From Helicostylum pulchrum (lineage: Eukaryota > Mucoromycota > Mucoromycetes > Mucorales > Mucoraceae), in NCBI GenBank assembly GCA_025677825.1, contig JAIXMO010000107.1, positions 1 through 32,596 of the forward strand: a stretch of 32,596 nt of DNA, given 5' to 3'. The position numbers and the translations under genes are program-made. Numbering within the stretch: the first letter of the stretch is position 1; the number at the start of each line of letters is the position of its first letter. The notes below the pieces were generated by a model. The model did no database searches, had not been told where the DNA came from, and saw only the letters and a program-made list of their open reading frames with translations. Of the stretch, positions 28,948 through 32,596 are shown one piece after another.

Positions 28948-31900
28948 TCACGAAGGGTAGCAGTACCAGGATAGCTCAGGAGAGGGATCCGGTGGAATGT
29001 TTTTGTTTGGGTGACACAGCGTGTCAATGTACCATAGGATGGCCAATAGGTCTGGCCAAAAGGAGGGGGGATTAGATGATGCTTTTTTTGGCAGTGAGTT
29101 TAGAGCAAAATCAATTTTGTTGACTTCAGGAGGAGCAACTGGTAGGGAATCAAATAATGAGGAATCAATAGCACGGCATGTGAGGAAGTGGGACCGGCTA
29201 ATGAGAGCACCAATATCTTGGCAGGGGCATTCACTACGGGCAATAGCGGTAAACCGACCTAGACGCCAGCGTACTAGGCGGCTACGGGTAGAGTTGTTCA
29301 TAGGTAAGGAGAGTATTGGGTCTGGTGTAGATGTACAAGGACGGCTAGCACGCAGAAGGACATGTTTACCATTACGAGCAAGTGACACTCTAAGAGTATC
29401 ACAATAGTCTTGCCAGTATTGGTTGAAGTGACTTTTGATTAGAATGTCAGATTCGGGTATGGGATCAGGTAAGGACAGGTAAAGAGGGTTTTGTGAAAGT
29501 AGATCGACTAGTCTTGATCTAGTTAGAGAATCACGTAGGAGAATTACAAGGGAATCGGCAGGTAGGTAACGAGTGCGTAATACATAGCGGGATGCTAATG
29601 AGTTATAACGATGGAACATAGCAGGAATACATGTAATATGTTTTGCTACTGTTGTATGGGAGCTGCCAAGGAACATAGAGACCAATTTGTCTTGTAATTT
29701 TTCAAGTTTATTCTTGACTGGAGCAGGGAACTTTGAAATAGCTAGACCATATTCAAGTTTTGGTCGTATAAAGCATTTATAAAGTTTCGAACAGAAGAGC
29801 AGGGAAAAACCGTTACGATTTACACCGATAGAGGTAAGCAAAGCCATGGTTTTGATTGCACCAGCAGAGCGTTTTTCCAGTGTACCTGGTGGGTGAAGAC
29901 CTTTTTTAACAAATTCCATACCAAGATAGGTGAACTGATCAACAGTAGGAATAGATTGGCCATATAGTTTGAATGTGAAGTTAAGTGATGAGGAGGAGGT
30001 AGTAGAAGGAGCGTTAAGGATAGCACATTTGGATGGGTTCCAACGATAACCAAGATCAAATGAGTGTGTTGTAGCTATGTCCAGCATATGTTGAACTTCA
30101 TTCTTTGTGCCAAATATTGCCACATCATCAGCAAAAAGAAGAGAGTTTAAAGGAGTGGAATGGGATTCACCAGGAACAGTAACGATTGTGGTGGAATTAG
30201 ATGCCGCGGCTCTTAATGCACCGGGTAACGAGTTGATGTATAAGGAGTATAAGTGGGGTGACAGGACAGATCCTTGTAAGACACCAGTGGAGGGAGAGAA
30301 TGGTGTTGAGGATTGGTTTGATAGTAGAACGGAAACGGAGACTTCGTCAAATAGGTTCATAAGTAATGAGAGTAAGGGTCGAGGGAAATTTGGAGCGTCA
30401 TATAGCGAGCGCCATATAATACGACGATCCACCGTGTCATAAGCGGATTTAATGTCGAGGAAGGCAACTGAGGGATAGTGGTGGTGTTGGAGGAAGTATT
30501 CATGCATCAAGTCATGGAGGGACAGAGCTTGATCCAGAGGACTGCGTTGCTCTCGAAAACCGCCTTGTGCAACATCGATTGCGGGTGAGTATGAAATCAA
30601 AAGACCAGAGATAGTTTTTTCAAACAATTTTCTTAGTACAGATGTAAGAGATATTGGCCTATAATTTTCGGGGGCAGAGGCATCACCTTTTTTATGTATT
30701 GGAAATACAGTAGCTAGTCGCCAAAGTAGGGGAGTGTACGACCACTGGAAGCATAATTTGAACAATCCAGATAGTACAGAGCTAAGGAGATCCATTAAGG
30801 GTTTAAGCATTTCAGCTTTTACATGATCGGGACCGGGGCTCTTACCACTAGGCAATTCTTGGATTTTATATTTGATAGTATCGGCATCAAAAGTAGCTAG
30901 TGGCACTTCAAACGGTCTGGTAATATCAAATTCTATAGGACTAGGGCGTACCAAAGGTAGAAAAGATCCATTGTATACAGAGGCAAGGTGGTCAGACATA
31001 ATTTCAAGCGCTGTACTAGGTCCATCAACATGTGTAAATGACGACGAAGAGCCATGCCGTTTTTTAATTCTGGAGATAGTCTTTGTTGCTTTAGAAAAGT
31101 TAGTTTGTAGAGATGCACAGAACTGTTTCCAAGATTTACGCTTAGCCTGTTGGATGAGACTACGAAAACGCTTGTTAGCTAGTTGGTGTTGACCCCAAGC
31201 AATTGCTTTATCGATACCAGGACCTGATAGCCGCCACCGACGGTAATGATTATCACGAACAGTAGCTGCATCTTGAATTTCTTGTGTCCAGTACTTTTTC
31301 CAATGGCCAGGTCTAGATGATTTATTGCCAATAGATTCGTCCAAGGATTTGTAAATACACTCATTGAGCTGATCATTTAAAGAATCAATAGGTGGAGGTA
31401 CAACAGGAGGAGAGGAGACCAAAGAATCAATATGTTCTTGTAAAGGAGTGACTAGATTTTGAAATGATGACCGGTATTTAGAAAGAATGTCAGGTTTGCT
31501 AAGCCTAGACAAATTCCATAATCTACGCGGCGTCATAGAATCTTGGTTGTCTTGGTTACGGTTTTCATATAAAAGAGAGGATTCAATATCAAACGACAGT
31601 GTCATTAAGCTATGATCTGAACTTAAAGAGAGATTGGATTTGATATCAAGATTAGAGTTCAAAAGAGAGGATGGTTCAATGTTGGTAACAAAAAGGTCAA
31701 TGATACTAGATATTGTAACACTATCACCATTAATTACTCGATTTGCAGAGAACGTAGGGATACCATAGGACATAGATTGATTAAGGAGAGTAAGTTGTCG
31801 ATCTTGGTACCAGGTGCTAAAATTAAGGCCACGAGGATTCGAATTATAATCACCAATGAGTGCACCAATGCGAGCATTGAAATCACCAATAATGAATGTA

Positions 31901-32289
31901 TTTGGAAGGAGAGGAATAGAATCAAGAATAGAAAATACTTGATCTGAGGGCATAGTAGGTGGTAAGTATAGGCAATGAATACGAATAGCACCAACCTTTA
32001 GGGAAAGCATATAGTTACAATGTGATGGAAGTTGAAGGACAGTATAAGGGCATATAGGATTTATAAGAGCACAAATACCATCTCTTCCACGATCATTAGC
32101 ACGGGGCAATTTGGTTCCATAGGCATGATACTGAGGCCAGTCAGTAGGTAAAAGCATAGGTGAAGAGAGCCAGCTCTCGGTAATAAAAAGGACATAGGAG
32201 GACATAACATGAGTTAATGCATCATGAATCGTAAGTTGCCTAAGACCATGAGCATTCCATAGAGAAAAAACGAAAGGAAGGGTCGACAT
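28948..32289 (-). CDS. LINE ORF2: AP endonuclease and reverse transcriptase
   Basis: Uninterrupted 1113 aa. An endonuclease/exonuclease/phosphatase domain spans about residues 5-235: WNAHG (11-15), TESW (37-40), GDFNARIG (135-142), SIIDLFVTN (about 195-203), SSDHSL (223-228). The reverse transcriptase spans about 478-800: LPSGKSPGPD, YRPISLTSVLRKLFE, FLDIKSAYDTVDR (610-622), GVLQGSVLSPHL and the catalytic FADD (719-722). The C-terminal part carries CPC...SRSHFLTC, a CxC-HxxxC zinc-knuckle-like motif near residue 1025-1040. No RNase H recognised. All catalytic residues are present, so the enzyme could be active. The ATG lies two bases after the ORF1 stop. Confidence 0.95.
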   Translation of the reverse strand: MSTLPFVFSLWNAHGLRQLTIHDALTHVMSSYVLFITESWLSSPMLLPTDWPQYHAYGTKLPRANDRGRDGICALINPICPYTVLQLPSHCNYMLSLKVGAIRIHCLYLPPTMPSDQVFSILDSIPLLPNTFIIGDFNARIGALIGDYNSNPRGLNFSTWYQDRQLTLLNQSMSYGIPTFSANRVINGDSVTISSIIDLFVTNIEPSSLLNSNLDIKSNLSLSSDHSLMTLSFDIESSLLYENRNQDNQDSMTPRRLWNLSRLSKPDILSKYRSSFQNLVTPLQEHIDSLVSSPPVVPPPIDSLNDQLNECIYKSLDESIGNKSSRPGHWKKYWTQEIQDAATVRDNHYRRWRLSGPGIDKAIAWGQHQLANKRFRSLIQQAKRKSWKQFCASLQTNFSKATKTISRIKKRHGSSSSFTHVDGPSTALEIMSDHLASVYNGSFLPLVRPSPIEFDITRPFEVPLATFDADTIKYKIQELPSGKSPGPDHVKAEMLKPLMDLLSSVLSGLFKLCFQWSYTPLLWRLATVFPIHKKGDASAPENYRPISLTSVLRKLFEKTISGLLISYSPAIDVAQGGFREQRSPLDQALSLHDLMHEYFLQHHHYPSVAFLDIKSAYDTVDRRIIWRSLYDAPNFPRPLLSLLMNLFDEVSVSVLLSNQSSTPFSPSTGVLQGSVLSPHLYSLYINSLPGALRAAASNSTTIVTVPGESHSTPLNSLLFADDVAIFGTKNEVQHMLDIATTHSFDLGYRWNPSKCAILNAPSTTSSSSLNFTFKLYGQSIPTVDQFTYLGMEFVKKGLHPPGTLEKRSAGAIKTMALLTSIGVNRNGFSLLFCSKLYKCFIRPKLEYGLAISKFPAPVKNKLEKLQDKLVSMFLGSSHTTVAKHITCIPAMFHRYNSLASRYVLRTRYLPADSLVILLRDSLTRSRLVDLLSQNPLYLSLPDPIPESDILIKSHFNQYWQDYCDTLRVSLARNGKHVLLRASRPCTSTPDPILSLPMNNSTRSRLVRWRLGRFTAIARSECPCQDIGALISRSHFLTCRAIDSSLFDSLPVAPPEVNKIDFALNSLPKKASSNPPSFWPDLLAILWYIDTLCHPNKNIPPDPSPELSWYCYPS

Positions 32290-32291
32290 AA

Positions 32292-32495
32292 TTAAAGAGA
32301 TTCAACAGAATCTTCTTCAACATCTGACATTTTACCGTCAGAGTCATATGTAACAGGTTGATCCTCAGTATCAACAGCTTCGATTTCCATAGCCTGGGGG
32401 GCAGGAGTAAGAGTTTCTTTACCTTTATCCTTAGGAACGGTAAATAAGGGACCAATACCAGTATTTGATTTGGTGGCGGGACCTTGAATTGATGA
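32292..32495 (-). CDS. LINE ORF1, C-terminal fragment
   Basis: A frame open from just after a TGA (32496-32498) to TAA (32292-32294) encodes a Pro/Lys/Thr-rich then acidic tail (DKGKETLTPAPQAMEIEAVD, ending DSVESL). Upstream in another frame there is FSTPSTLFRHGDHQFKVPP, which reads as the preceding part if a one-base frameshift occurred near the GTCCCGCCACC run (about 32470-32482). The stop and the ORF2 ATG are arranged TAA-TT-ATG, which would suit reinitiation. The nucleic-acid-binding core of ORF1 is not visible. Confidence 0.6.
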   Translation of the reverse strand, partial: SSIQGPATKSNTGIGPLFTVPKDKGKETLTPAPQAMEIEAVDTEDQPVTYDSDGKMSDVEEDSVESL

Positions 32496-32529
32496 TCACC
32501 ATGGCGAAACAAAGTGCTTGGAGTGCTAA

Positions 32530-32589
32530 ATTAATCGCTGGTGCTAACGCCTGGTGATTAATTTATCATTGCTATCACCAGTGATTAAT
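32530..32589. repeat. Imperfect inverted repeat at window edge
   Basis: ATTAATCGCTGGTG (32530-32543) pairs with CACCAGTGATTAAT (32576-32589), 13 of 14 bases, around a 32-bp loop that contains a further CTGGTGATTAAT. GCTATC occurs at 32571 and again at the window end. It marks a change from LINE sequence to something else. Confidence 0.7.
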
Positions 32590-32596
32590 AGCTATC

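Larger units (their letters stand above)
28654..32530 (-). mobile_element. Non-LTR (LINE) retrotransposon, 5'-truncated or cut by edge
   Basis: The element lies on the minus strand. It contains the end of ORF1, a full-length ORF2, and a 3' untranslated tail of about 290 bp ending next to the tRNA-Ala fragment. No long terminal repeats, no long poly-A tail; the 3' end reads ...TTAATAAAAACCC near the junction. The ORF1 part is short and interrupted, and the sequence beyond about 32530 turns into an unrelated inverted-repeat motif, which suggests 5' truncation, though the window edge prevents a firm call. Endonuclease plus RT without RNase H fits LINE lineages common in fungi, including centromere-linked elements of Mucor. 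Confidence 0.85.

Noticed and set aside
29021..31192. Several plus-strand ORFs of 106-128 codons
   Set aside because: They are shadows antisense to the long LINE ORF2, which has clear endonuclease and RT motifs on the minus strand.

Overview
The window is AT-rich eukaryotic DNA. Genes carry many short GT-AG introns (about 30-79 bp). The gene content is fungal: a chitin deacetylase with a GPI-type tail, a KRE2-type mannosyltransferase, a Rom2-type Rho GEF and an Mrp51-type mitoribosomal protein. Codon usage, intron style and the chitin-deacetylase wall chemistry suggest an early-diverging fungus, most likely Mucoromycota/Mucorales (Rhizopus/Mucor-like). That placement is inference, not proven by any single marker.

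Layout. 1-2490: compact housekeeping block (RWDD1/Gir2-like C-terminus, RCC1-repeat protein, Mrp51-like protein; the last two are tail-to-tail, 10 bp apart). 2491-4628: gene-poor. 4629-5788: chitin deacetylase. 5.8-9.7 kb: gene-poor, with decayed coding remnants, one of them a fragment with a PD-(D/E)XK-like motif. 9783-14180: ten-exon Rho GEF (DEP-DH-PH-CNH). 14.2-16.6 kb: intergenic DNA, an unresolved small gene, and a three-exon ROMO1/Mgr2-like gene. 17.4-18.2 kb: broken membrane-protein gene. 18387-19531: a 560-bp inverted repeat with one mismatch between arms, a 25-bp spacer, and an intact tRNA-Ala(AGC) gene in each arm. 20359-26733: dense genes (nitronate monooxygenase, ribonucleotide reductase small subunit, Sec14-like protein, KRE2/MNT1 mannosyltransferase, coiled-coil PPxY protein). 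The Sec14 and mannosyltransferase genes converge with interlocked stop codons. 26.8-27.3 kb: two small ORFs. 27.6-32.6 kb: nested repeats. A diverged tandem repeat runs into a diverged third copy of the palindrome arm. That copy stops inside its tRNA-Ala gene exactly where the 3' end of a LINE-type retrotransposon begins (ORF2 of 1113 aa plus the C-terminal end of ORF1).

The window therefore alternates compact housekeeping gene pairs with repeat-rich islands. The most unusual feature is the tRNA-Ala-carrying palindrome and its LINE-interrupted relative 9 kb away. Several conserved genes serve the cell surface and its control: Rho1 signalling, chitin deacetylation and Golgi mannosylation. They are not arranged as a functional cluster.
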